NCBI RefSeq assembly: GCF_937877005.1 | Contig: NZ_CALEFV010000242.1 | Location: 1 to 9,368, forward strand | Length of the DNA: 9,368 bases | Origin: an uncultured Fibrobacter sp. | GTDB taxonomy: Bacteria > Fibrobacterota > Fibrobacteria > Fibrobacterales > Fibrobacteraceae | Reading direction: 5' to 3' | Shown: positions 1 to 5,543 of the stretch, in pieces | Layout of the letters: each line of letters opens with the position of its first letter | Position numbering within the stretch: position 1 is the stretch's first letter | Program-made: the position numbers and the translations under genes | The notes under the pieces: model-generated | The model's input: the letters and a program-made list of their open reading frames with translations, nothing else | Databases searched by the model: none | What the model was told of the DNA's origin: nothing

Positions 1-1
1 T

Positions 2-1234
2 ATGGAAGAAGTTGTAATTACAGGTATGGGGTGCGTTTCCGCCCTCGGCAATACGCCGGAACTCCTTTGGAACAACCTGCTGGAAGGTAAATCCGGACTC
101 GCAACGATTGATCGCTTCGACGTGACCAACTATCCGATCAAGATAGCTGCCGCCGTCAAGGAATTCGATGGTTCTGAATTTATTTCCCCGCGCGATTCGT
201 CCCGTCTGTCCAGGTGCATCCAGTACGCTGTGTATGCTTCTTTCCAGGCTCTTAAGAACGCCGGTATTTCTCCCGAAAACGAAGATCCGACCCGTTCTGG
301 CGTGATTATCGGTTCCGGTATCGGCGGTATGCAGATCTATAGTGATTCCGTCGTTTCGCTTTCGAACCGTGGCCCTAGCCGCGTGTCCCCGTTCTTCATT
401 CCGATGTCTATCGTGAACATGCCCGCTGGCGAAGTTTCCAACCGCACCGGCTGGATGGGCCCCTGCTACGCAGTGGTTTCCGCTTGCGCAACCTCTAACC
501 ACTCTATCGCCGCCGCCTACGACCAGATTCGTCTCGGCCGCGCCGATATCATGCTCGCCGGTGGTACCGACGAAACCGTGAACAATGTCGCTCTCGCTGG
601 CTTTACCTCCATGAAGGCCTTGAGCAAGCGCAACGACGACCCGACGACGGCATCCCGCCCGTTCGACAAGGACCGCGACGGTTTCGTGATCGGCGAAGGT
701 TCTGGCATCCTCGTTCTCGAAAGCCTCTCTCACGCCAAGAAGCGTGGCGCGAACATTCTCGCCCGCGTGGCCGGCATCGGCATGAGCGCGGACGCTCACC
801 ACATGTCCGCCCCGCGTGAAGACGGCGAAGGCGTTCGCCTCGCTATTGAAATGGCGCTCCGCGAAGCCGGTATTTCCCCGAAGGATGTGGGCTACGTGAA
901 TACCCACGGTACTTCGACTCCGCTCGGCGACGTTGCTGAATGCTCCGCACTCGAGCATGTCTTTGCCGGCGCCACCGAAAACCTCAAGGTGAACTCTTCC
1001 AAGTGCATGATTGGCCACGCTCTCGGCGCTGCCGGTGCTCTCGAAGCCATCATCACCGTGAAGTCCTTGCAGAATCAGATGATTCATGCGACCACGAATG
1101 TGTTCAACCAGGACGAACGCATCCACCTCGATGTGTGCGCCAACAAGAACACCAGCCACTCGTTCGACTACGCCATGTCCGACAGCTTCGGCTTCGGTGG
1201 CCAGAACAGCGTGCTGCTCCTCGGCCGCAACTAG
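2..1234 (+). CDS. fabF: 3-oxoacyl-[acyl-carrier-protein] synthase II (beta-ketoacyl-ACP synthase)
   Basis: Condensing enzyme of type II fatty-acid synthesis: it joins malonyl-ACP to an acyl-ACP with loss of CO2 in the cytoplasm. The 410-residue product matches the family's usual length of about 410-415. The Cys-His-His catalytic triad is visible: Cys162 in VVSACATS, His302 in NTHGTSTP and His339 in KCMIGHALGAAG. The thiolase-fold hallmarks GSGIGG (about residue 104) and C-terminal SFGFGGQN are also present. The usual bacterial KSMTGH reads KCMIGH here, and the active-site stretch ACATSNHS resembles plastid KAS enzymes; both variants are known in the family. The ATG is the second base of the window and MEEVVITGMG is a normal N-terminus, so the gene is probably complete, but its ribosome binding site lies outside the window. 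An acpP gene often precedes fabF in bacteria, which cannot be checked here. An intrinsic terminator follows the stop codon, so fabF ends its transcription unit. Confidence 0.96.
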   Translation: MEEVVITGMGCVSALGNTPELLWNNLLEGKSGLATIDRFDVTNYPIKIAAAVKEFDGSEFISPRDSSRLSRCIQYAVYASFQALKNAGISPENEDPTRSGVIIGSGIGGMQIYSDSVVSLSNRGPSRVSPFFIPMSIVNMPAGEVSNRTGWMGPCYAVVSACATSNHSIAAAYDQIRLGRADIMLAGGTDETVNNVALAGFTSMKALSKRNDDPTTASRPFDKDRDGFVIGEGSGILVLESLSHAKKRGANILARVAGIGMSADAHHMSAPREDGEGVRLAIEMALREAGISPKDVGYVNTHGTSTPLGDVAECSALEHVFAGATENLKVNSSKCMIGHALGAAGALEAIITVKSLQNQMIHATTNVFNQDERIHLDVCANKNTSHSFDYAMSDSFGFGGQNSVLLLGRN

Positions 1235-1256
1235 TCGCATCGCACACTGCACATTT

Positions 1257-1293
1257 AAAAAGCTCCTGGAGTTCGTTCTCCGGAGCTTTTTTG
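1257..1293 (+). terminator. Intrinsic terminator after fabF
   Basis: GCTCC-T-GGAG (1262-1271) pairs with CTCCGGAGC (1278-1286), leaving one bulged T and a TTCGTT loop. An A-run comes before the stem and six T's follow it (1287-1292). This is a classical rho-independent terminator 22 nt after the fabF stop. It separates fabF from the next gene on the same strand. Confidence 0.88.
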
Positions 1294-1320
1294 TTTACTT
1301 CTTTCTTCTAACATCCTACT

Positions 1321-1337
1321 TTTCTATCTTTGTCCCC
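1321..1337 (+). promoter_or_regulatory. Possible start-proximal promoter box (TATCTTTG) before the DUF2279 gene
   Basis: TATCTTTG at 1325-1332 fits the TAnnTTTG -7 box described for Bacteroidetes, a phylum grouped with Fibrobacterota in the FCB superphylum. It begins 13 nt before the GTG start, and no purine-rich Shine-Dalgarno sequence lies between. If it acts as a -7 box, transcription would begin at or next to the start codon, giving a leaderless mRNA. No convincing upstream -33/-35 element was found. The promoter call is an inference from position and sequence only. Confidence 0.35.
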
Positions 1338-2270
1338 GTGAAAATTTTCCGTTCCATATCGATTGCTTTGGTGGTGCTCCTTTTTGCGTGCGTTTCCTTG
1401 CAAGCCGCTCCAGGCGATCCGCCGACTTGGCGCGATTCTACTTGGGATTACCGCAGCGAGGATCCGGCGGATACGGTTGAATTTTCTCTGGCGAAAGGGG
1501 TCGGTGTTGCCTCGACTGTGCTGATTGCCTACGGTGCCGCTTATTGGCTTGTATTTGATAAAGGCTGGTGGGACGAACAGGGGAGTGATTTCCATTTCGA
1601 AAACGATTTTGATTACGCTCTGAACCTTGACAAGTTCGGCCATTTCGCCTCTGGCGTCATGATGGGCGAGTCCTTTTACGAAGGGTACCGCTGGGCGGGA
1701 ATTTCTGAGTTTTATTCGTACTTGTTCGCAGGTTTTTCGGCGATGGCGACTCATATTGCCATCGACGTGAAAGATGGCTATTCGCCGGAGTGGGGCTTTA
1801 GCATTTTTGACGTGCTCTCGGGAACCTTGGGCGGTTTCTTGCCGATGGCGGAACGCTACGTGCCCGTGTTCAAGTACGTAGACCTCAAGTGGAGTTACTG
1901 GATCAATACTAAAGCGTATTACAGACAAAGTAAAACAGGCGTATTTACCGACGACTATTGCAATCAGACTTTCTGGGCTTCGTTCAAGGTTTACCGCATG
2001 TTGCCTAAGGCCGCGCGTCAGTATTATCCGAGTTGGCTTGCCATTGCAGCGGGCTTGAGTATTGACGAGGGCGTGTTCTTGCACGACAAAGACATTACGC
2101 CACATCGTGAAGTCTATATCGCACTGGATTACGATTTGGAAGCGTTCCGTCCGCAGAGCCGCATGGCCCGCACCATTGTCAAGTATCTGAATTATTTCAA
2201 GTTGCCGGCCCCCACCGTGCAAGTTTATCCCGAAATCCACTGGTACTTGCTGTACCCGATTAAGTTCTAA
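1338..2270 (+). CDS. Exported DUF2279 (YfiM-like) family protein, function unknown
   Basis: A 310-residue envelope protein. I placed the start at GTG 1338 because translation from there begins with a typical signal sequence, MKIFRSISIALVVLLFAC, while an open frame continuing upstream runs through the fabF end and its terminator. Cleavage could follow Ala23 (SLQA/AP). Alternatively Cys18 in LLFAC could be lipidated; E. coli YfiM is a lipoprotein, but Phe at the -2 position is atypical. The DUF2279 signature spans about residues 84-165: FHFENDF, DKFGHF (98-103), then DGYSPEWGFSIFD (146-158), followed by a Gly-rich hydrophobic stretch. Residues from about 175 to 310 are rich in Trp and Tyr, include REVYIALDYDLEAF and are not assigned to a domain. 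No Shine-Dalgarno sequence is visible. It lies after the fabF terminator and converges on the first porin gene. The biochemical role of the family is not known to me, so I assign none. Confidence 0.8.
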   Translation: MKIFRSISIALVVLLFACVSLQAAPGDPPTWRDSTWDYRSEDPADTVEFSLAKGVGVASTVLIAYGAAYWLVFDKGWWDEQGSDFHFENDFDYALNLDKFGHFASGVMMGESFYEGYRWAGISEFYSYLFAGFSAMATHIAIDVKDGYSPEWGFSIFDVLSGTLGGFLPMAERYVPVFKYVDLKWSYWINTKAYYRQSKTGVFTDDYCNQTFWASFKVYRMLPKAARQYYPSWLAIAAGLSIDEGVFLHDKDITPHREVYIALDYDLEAFRPQSRMARTIVKYLNYFKLPAPTVQVYPEIHWYLLYPIKF

Positions 2271-2274
2271 TAAA

Positions 2275-2299
2275 TCCCAGTTCAGTAAATGAACTGGGA
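2275..2299. terminator. Perfect hairpin between convergent genes, probable bidirectional terminator
   Basis: TCCCAGTTCA (2275-2284) and TGAACTGGGA (2290-2299) form a perfect 10-bp stem around the 5-nt loop GTAAA. It lies 4 nt after the DUF2279 stop and about 26 nt after the stop of the convergent porin gene. Neither side has a strong T-run: the minus-strand exit reads TTTATT and the plus-strand exit reads CTATATAAT. It is therefore a weaker terminator than the others here, or partly an mRNA 3'-end stabilising structure. Confidence 0.6.
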
Positions 2300-2325
2300 C
2301 TATATAATGCTTGGCCTAGTTTAGA

Positions 2326-3768
2326 CTAGAAACTGAATATGGCTTCGGCACCGAAGCGGAGGTTCATGTCATCACCGTAATCTTCGGTGCTAACCATTGC
2401 TCCGTGTCCATCTTTTTCCCAGTCGCTACCCATGGGGAGAATGCCCATGGCAAAGCCGGTAACTTCAAGACCATCCACCGGAGTGAAGTAGAGTCGAGTA
2501 CCGAAATTGAGTGTGCCGAGGTCTGTATCTTCGTAAAGAGAATTTGTATGCAGTTCACCGAGGAGGCCAATTCCAAAGGCTTCCGTCACATGGATTATAC
2601 CTTCGCCGTAGGCGAACATGTATTCAGGAATTTCGGTTCCATGAATCGTGGGGGTGTCCTCGTCGATGCTAGCATAGAAGAATCCGCCTCTGATATTTAC
2701 GTTGGCAACCTTGAAGGAAGGTTCTGCCAAGACAGCATGAGTAGCCTTCGGTTCATCTTCGTTCAGGCGATCGGCGTGCAGGCCGTAAACGGCGTGGATA
2801 GCGAACGGGCCGAATTCCAGGTTGGCTTCCAAACCGGCGTGAAGCTCGTTGGCGCTAGCTTGCTGCCAGCTCTTGTAATGGGCGAACGGACGGAGGGCCT
2901 GTCCGGCAAATTCAAGCTGGTAGGCTGCATGGACATCGTAGCTGTAGCCTTCTTCGATATCGCCATTGGGAAGTTCGTAGATGTCGTTATTTCCGCGCCC
3001 GAATCCGAGACCGAGCTGCAGGCCATACAGGTCAAGCTCGATACCGCGAATGTCGTGTTCCTTCATGCCGGCGGCGTTGTAGGCCGGGTCGTCGTAGCCA
3101 TAGTAGTTGAAAGCGCCTTCTGCGTAAGTGAGGTCGCCGAACTTGATGGCAAAGTTTTCGTTTTTCTGGTATTGAGCGAAAGCGCCGTTGTAGAGGCTGG
3201 CCGGCGAAGTCGATTCGCCATCTGCCTCGAGTTCGACCTGGGCAGACCATTTGTCATTGAATTTGACCTGGAAGTCGATGTCTGCTGTGGAACTGTAACT
3301 GTGGTGTAGCTTCTTTTCGTTTTCCATGTCCATATCGGCGTAAGCGTCAAATTCCACTTGTCCTGCGACCTTGAATTCCATGGCCTTGGTGGGGGCTGGT
3401 TCAGGATCGGCCTTGGAAATGTTCAGACGCTCAACAAAGGATGTTCCGGCTGTTTCGCCGTTCTCTGCTTCGGCGGCCTTGGCTTCTTCGGTCTTCTTAG
3501 CCTCTTCGGCGGCCTTGGCTTCTTCAGCCTTCTTAGCCTCTTCGGCGGCCTTGGCTTCTTCAGCCTTCTTGGCCTCTTCGGCGGCCTTGGCTTCTTCGGC
3601 CTTCTTGGCCTCTTCGGCGGCCTTGGCTTCCTCGGCTGCCAGCTGGGCAGCTTCAGCTGTGGGTTGGGCTGCAGGAGCTGCTGCAGGGGTCGCTTCAGGT
3701 GCTGTCTGTGCAATTGCGCCAGCGGCTGCAAGGCCGAGTACGATTGCGGAGAGTGTCATCTTTTTCAT
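2326..3768 (-). CDS. Outer-membrane beta-barrel (porin-like) protein with KAEEAK helical stalk, paralog 1
   Basis: A 480-residue predicted outer-membrane protein. It begins with a signal peptide (MKKMTLSAIVLGLAAAGAIA/Q, cleavage after Ala20) and a short Ala/Pro-rich linker. Residues about 40-100 are a Lys/Glu/Ala repeat (EEAKAA and EEAKKA alternating, a 12-residue period), expected to form a long charged helix like TolA domain II. From about residue 130 the chain alternates polar and aromatic residues in beta-strand style with acidic turns, and it ends LRFGAEAIFSF, with the terminal Phe typical of BAM-inserted barrels. The start is supported by AAGGAG at 3776-3781, 7 nt upstream. A 33-nt stretch (3043-3075, AAGMKEHDIRG) is identical to its neighbour. 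The upstream paralog's terminator implies this gene has its own promoter in 3769-3837. A role as a general or solute-selective porin is inferred, and I cannot name a substrate or a Pfam family. Confidence 0.8.
   Translation of the reverse strand: MKKMTLSAIVLGLAAAGAIAQTAPEATPAAAPAAQPTAEAAQLAAEEAKAAEEAKKAEEAKAAEEAKKAEEAKAAEEAKKAEEAKAAEEAKKTEEAKAAEAENGETAGTSFVERLNISKADPEPAPTKAMEFKVAGQVEFDAYADMDMENEKKLHHSYSSTADIDFQVKFNDKWSAQVELEADGESTSPASLYNGAFAQYQKNENFAIKFGDLTYAEGAFNYYGYDDPAYNAAGMKEHDIRGIELDLYGLQLGLGFGRGNNDIYELPNGDIEEGYSYDVHAAYQLEFAGQALRPFAHYKSWQQASANELHAGLEANLEFGPFAIHAVYGLHADRLNEDEPKATHAVLAEPSFKVANVNIRGGFFYASIDEDTPTIHGTEIPEYMFAYGEGIIHVTEAFGIGLLGELHTNSLYEDTDLGTLNFGTRLYFTPVDGLEVTGFAMGILPMGSDWEKDGHGAMVSTEDYGDDMNLRFGAEAIFSF
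3471..3634 (-). repeat. 36-bp in-frame tandem repeat array (stalk of paralog 1)
   Basis: Units start at 3471, 3507, 3543, 3579 and 3615: four full copies and a fifth that decays after about 20 nt. Neighbouring full copies differ by only one or two bases. Each unit encodes 12 residues (EEAKAA plus EEAKKA), so a change in copy number keeps the reading frame. The near-identity at the DNA level suggests recent duplication by slippage or recombination. Confidence 0.93.
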
Positions 3769-3796
3769 TGGTTAACTCCTTGAGAGAGAATTGTTT

Positions 3797-3814
3797 GTTT
3801 GAAATAATTTTAAC
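3797..3814 (-). promoter_or_regulatory. Upstream element shared by the two porin genes (copy 1)
   Basis: On the minus strand this reads GTTAAAATTATTTCAAAC, ending 28 nt before the porin 1 ATG. The region before porin 2 holds GTTACTGTTATTTGAAAG (5424-5441), identical at 13 of 18 positions. In an AT-rich gap this may be chance. If real, it would be part of the promoter or an operator common to both genes. I see no clean -10/-35 pair here. Confidence 0.3.
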
Positions 3815-3837
3815 AAAAAAAAAGATTTTTAACTACG

Positions 3838-3865
3838 AAAAAAGCCTCCGACATGTGTCGGAGGC
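3838..3865 (-). terminator. Intrinsic terminator of porin paralog 2
   Basis: GCCTCCGACA (3844-3853) pairs with TGTCGGAGGC (3856-3865). In practice this is an 8-9 bp GC-rich stem closed by the central ACATGT. On the minus strand the stem is followed by TTTTTT (complement of 3838-3843). It lies 27 nt after the porin 2 stop and upstream of porin 1, so the two paralogs are probably transcribed separately, with some read-through possible. Confidence 0.92.
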
Positions 3866-3892
3866 GTAAATTAAACCCAAGGATAGGTTAAA

Positions 3893-5359
3893 TTAGAAGC
3901 TGAACACCGTTTCAAGGCCGAAGCGGAGTGCGGTGTCATCCTCGTTGTCCTGCATGGCGATGTCCACCATACCGAAAGCGGTGATGTCAAGATGTTCCAC
4001 CGGGCTGATGTAGACGCGGCCACCGACATCGAGAGTCGAACGGGTGTCGTCTTCGTCGTTGAGAGTGTTCTTGTGGAATTCAACCGGAATACCGATCTTG
4101 ATGAATTCGGCAAACTTGAAGGCCGGTTCACCATAGATGAAGAAGTATTCAGGAATTTCTTCTTCTTCGTATTCGGTGGCGTTCATGTTGTCGCCTCTGT
4201 CAATGAAGGCGTAGAAGAAACTGGTCTTGATCTGGAACATGCTAACTTCGAAGGTGGGCTCGGCCAAGATGGTGTGAGCCGTAGAAGTCCAGTCCTGACC
4301 GTCAACAACATCTTCGTCGTCCATCAGGTAGTCGGCGTGGAAACCGTAAACGGCGCGGAAGCCGAAGCCACCGATGTTGACACCAGCGTCGACACCGGCG
4401 TGCATTTCGTTATGCTGAGTTTCCTGGTAGCTCTTGTAATCGAAGAACGGACGGAGGTGCTGACCGGCGTAGTCGAATTCATAAGCCGCATGCAGGTCGT
4501 AAACCTTGCAACCGTTATCTTCGGCAGGATCGTCCCAGTTGCAGCGATCGTTTGCGCCACGGCCAAAGCCGATACCGAGTTCGAGACCAGCGAGATCGAC
4601 TTCGAGACCGCGAATGTCGTGTTCCTTCATGCCGGCGGCATTGTCGGCAGGATCGTCGTAACCGTAGTAAGCAACGAATGCACCTTCCGAGTAGGTCAGG
4701 TCACCGAGCTTCACGGCAAAGAAGTTAGCCGGCTTGTACTGGACATAGGCGCCATTGTAGGCGAGACCCGGATTGTCGATCGGACCATCGGCTTCAACGC
4801 CGACATGTCCAGACCACTTTTCATTAAACTTAACATCCACGTTCAGGTCGAAAGTGGTCCAGTAAGCATGGTTCACATCGTCATCGTTGAGAATGTCGCC
4901 CGTGTAGGCGTCGAATTCAACTTCTCCGGAGAACTTCACTTCCATCTGAGCGGCAGAAGTAGCTTCGTTCATGCTAGCCTTGAGCATGTCAAATGCGTTG
5001 CCGGCAGCGGCAGAAACTTCACCCTTGTCTTCAGACTTGGCTTCGCCAGCTTCAGCAGCCTTAGCTTCTTCAGCCTTCTTGGCTTCTTCGGCAGCCTTAG
5101 CTTCTTCAGCCTTCTTGGCTTCTTCAGCAGCCTTAGCTTCTTCGGCCTTCTTGGCTTCTTCAGCAGCCTTGGCTTCTTCAGCCTTCTTGGCGTCAGCAGT
5201 CTGCTGATTGGCGGCAGCGGGCTGAGCAGCCGGCTTGGCAGCTTCGGCAGCGGGTTTAGCGGCAGGGGCGGCAGCAGGTGCTGCAGCCGGAGCAGTCTGA
5301 GCAAAGGCGCTTGCGGCGGCAAAGCCGAGCACGATTGCGGATAGAGTCATTTTTTTCAT
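3893..5359 (-). CDS. Outer-membrane beta-barrel (porin-like) protein with KAEEAK helical stalk, paralog 2
   Basis: A 488-residue paralog of the neighbouring porin-like gene with the same architecture. It has a signal peptide (MKKMTLSAIVLGFAAASAFA/Q), an Ala/Pro linker to about residue 50, a charged helical stalk at about residues 55-103 in 12-residue repeats, and a barrel domain from about residue 140 ending LRFGLETVFSF. An in-frame ATG four codons upstream (5371) is rejected because GGAGAG (5364-5369) is well placed for the ATG at 5359, and the resulting start matches the paralog. The conserved block AAGMKEHDIRG is residues 241-251. Cys273 and Cys284 flank an acidic segment in a probable loop that has no cysteines in paralog 1. 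Strongly acidic loops (NDDDVNH, DDEDVVDG, EYEEEEIPEY) could bind cations or solutes, which is inference. It is divergent from the FISUMP gene and ends at its own terminator. The substrate is unknown. Confidence 0.8.
   Translation of the reverse strand: MKKMTLSAIVLGFAAASAFAQTAPAAAPAAAPAAKPAAEAAKPAAQPAAANQQTADAKKAEEAKAAEEAKKAEEAKAAEEAKKAEEAKAAEEAKKAEEAKAAEAGEAKSEDKGEVSAAAGNAFDMLKASMNEATSAAQMEVKFSGEVEFDAYTGDILNDDDVNHAYWTTFDLNVDVKFNEKWSGHVGVEADGPIDNPGLAYNGAYVQYKPANFFAVKLGDLTYSEGAFVAYYGYDDPADNAAGMKEHDIRGLEVDLAGLELGIGFGRGANDRCNWDDPAEDNGCKVYDLHAAYEFDYAGQHLRPFFDYKSYQETQHNEMHAGVDAGVNIGGFGFRAVYGFHADYLMDDEDVVDGQDWTSTAHTILAEPTFEVSMFQIKTSFFYAFIDRGDNMNATEYEEEEIPEYFFIYGEPAFKFAEFIKIGIPVEFHKNTLNDEDDTRSTLDVGGRVYISPVEHLDITAFGMVDIAMQDNEDDTALRFGLETVFSF
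5055..5191 (-). repeat. 36-bp in-frame tandem repeat array (stalk of paralog 2)
   Basis: Units start at 5055, 5091, 5127 and 5163: three full copies plus most of a fourth. Adjacent full copies differ by one or two bases. The unit matches that of paralog 1 at about 33 of 36 positions once aligned, but the two genes carry different copy numbers. It encodes the same 12-residue EEAKAA/EEAKKA period. Confidence 0.92.
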
Positions 5360-5363
5360 TTTT

Positions 5364-5369
5364 CTCTCC
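5364..5369 (-). promoter_or_regulatory. Ribosome binding site that fixes the porin 2 start
   Basis: GGAGAG on the minus strand lies 4 nt before the ATG at 5359 (6 nt measured from GGAG). The alternative in-frame ATG at 5371 overlaps this element and is preceded only by CCTTCCTTAA, which is not a Shine-Dalgarno sequence. Confidence 0.75.
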
Positions 5370-5417
5370 ATTTAAGGAAGGTTGTTGTTCGTATGACGTA
5401 AAATTTAGTTAGTTTAA

Positions 5418-5441
5418 TCTATACTTTCAAATAACAGTAAC
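5418..5441 (-). promoter_or_regulatory. Candidate promoter region of porin paralog 2 with shared element (copy 2)
   Basis: The minus strand reads GTTACTGTTATTTGAAAG (5441-5424), the element similar to that before paralog 1, and is followed directly by TATAGA (5423-5418), a plausible -10 hexamer. A TTATCG 18 nt further upstream is only a poor -35 match. If this is the promoter, the leader would be about 50 nt long. The rest of the 5372-5543 gap is AT-rich and holds no other feature I can support except the box before the FISUMP gene. Confidence 0.35.
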
Positions 5442-5526
5442 CGATAAGAAGTTCTTTTTGCCCAATTTTTAAGTGTTCTAGGCATATCATGCAAAATTGA
5501 TGCCAAAAGGTTCAATCAAAATTTTT

Positions 5527-5543
5527 TTTGTATTTTCTGTCGC
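5527..5543 (+). promoter_or_regulatory. Possible start-proximal promoter box (TATTTT) before the FISUMP gene
   Basis: TATTTT begins at 5531, 13 nt before the ATG, the same spacing as the TATCTTTG box before the DUF2279 gene. It follows a run of eight T's. No Shine-Dalgarno sequence lies between it and the start. It suggests a very short or absent leader, but the match to the TAnnTTTG consensus is imperfect and the promoter role is inferred. Confidence 0.33.

Noticed and set aside
1086..1337. Upstream extension of the DUF2279 reading frame into fabF
   Set aside because: It overlaps the fabF 3' end and crosses the terminator. The signal peptide begins exactly at GTG 1338.
1308..2240. 310-residue open frame on the minus strand opposite the DUF2279 gene
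   Set aside because: The plus strand carries a signal peptide and the DUF2279 motifs. The minus-strand product has no family features and starts next to the fabF terminator.
3471..3634. 36-bp direct repeats as a possible CRISPR array
   Set aside because: Units abut with no spacers, stay in frame inside a coding gene and encode the KAEEAK stalk. No cas genes are nearby.
3358..3783. Plus-strand frames reading Leu-Ala-Ser-Ser or Gly-Phe-Phe repeats opposite the stalk of paralog 1
   Set aside because: They are complements of the 36-bp repeat in other frames and have no initiation signals or independent support.
3992..5344. 450-residue open frame on the plus strand opposite porin paralog 2
   Set aside because: It is antisense to a gene with a signal peptide, repeat stalk and barrel end. 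It encodes low-complexity sequence and is explained by the repeat and the biased codon use of the real gene.
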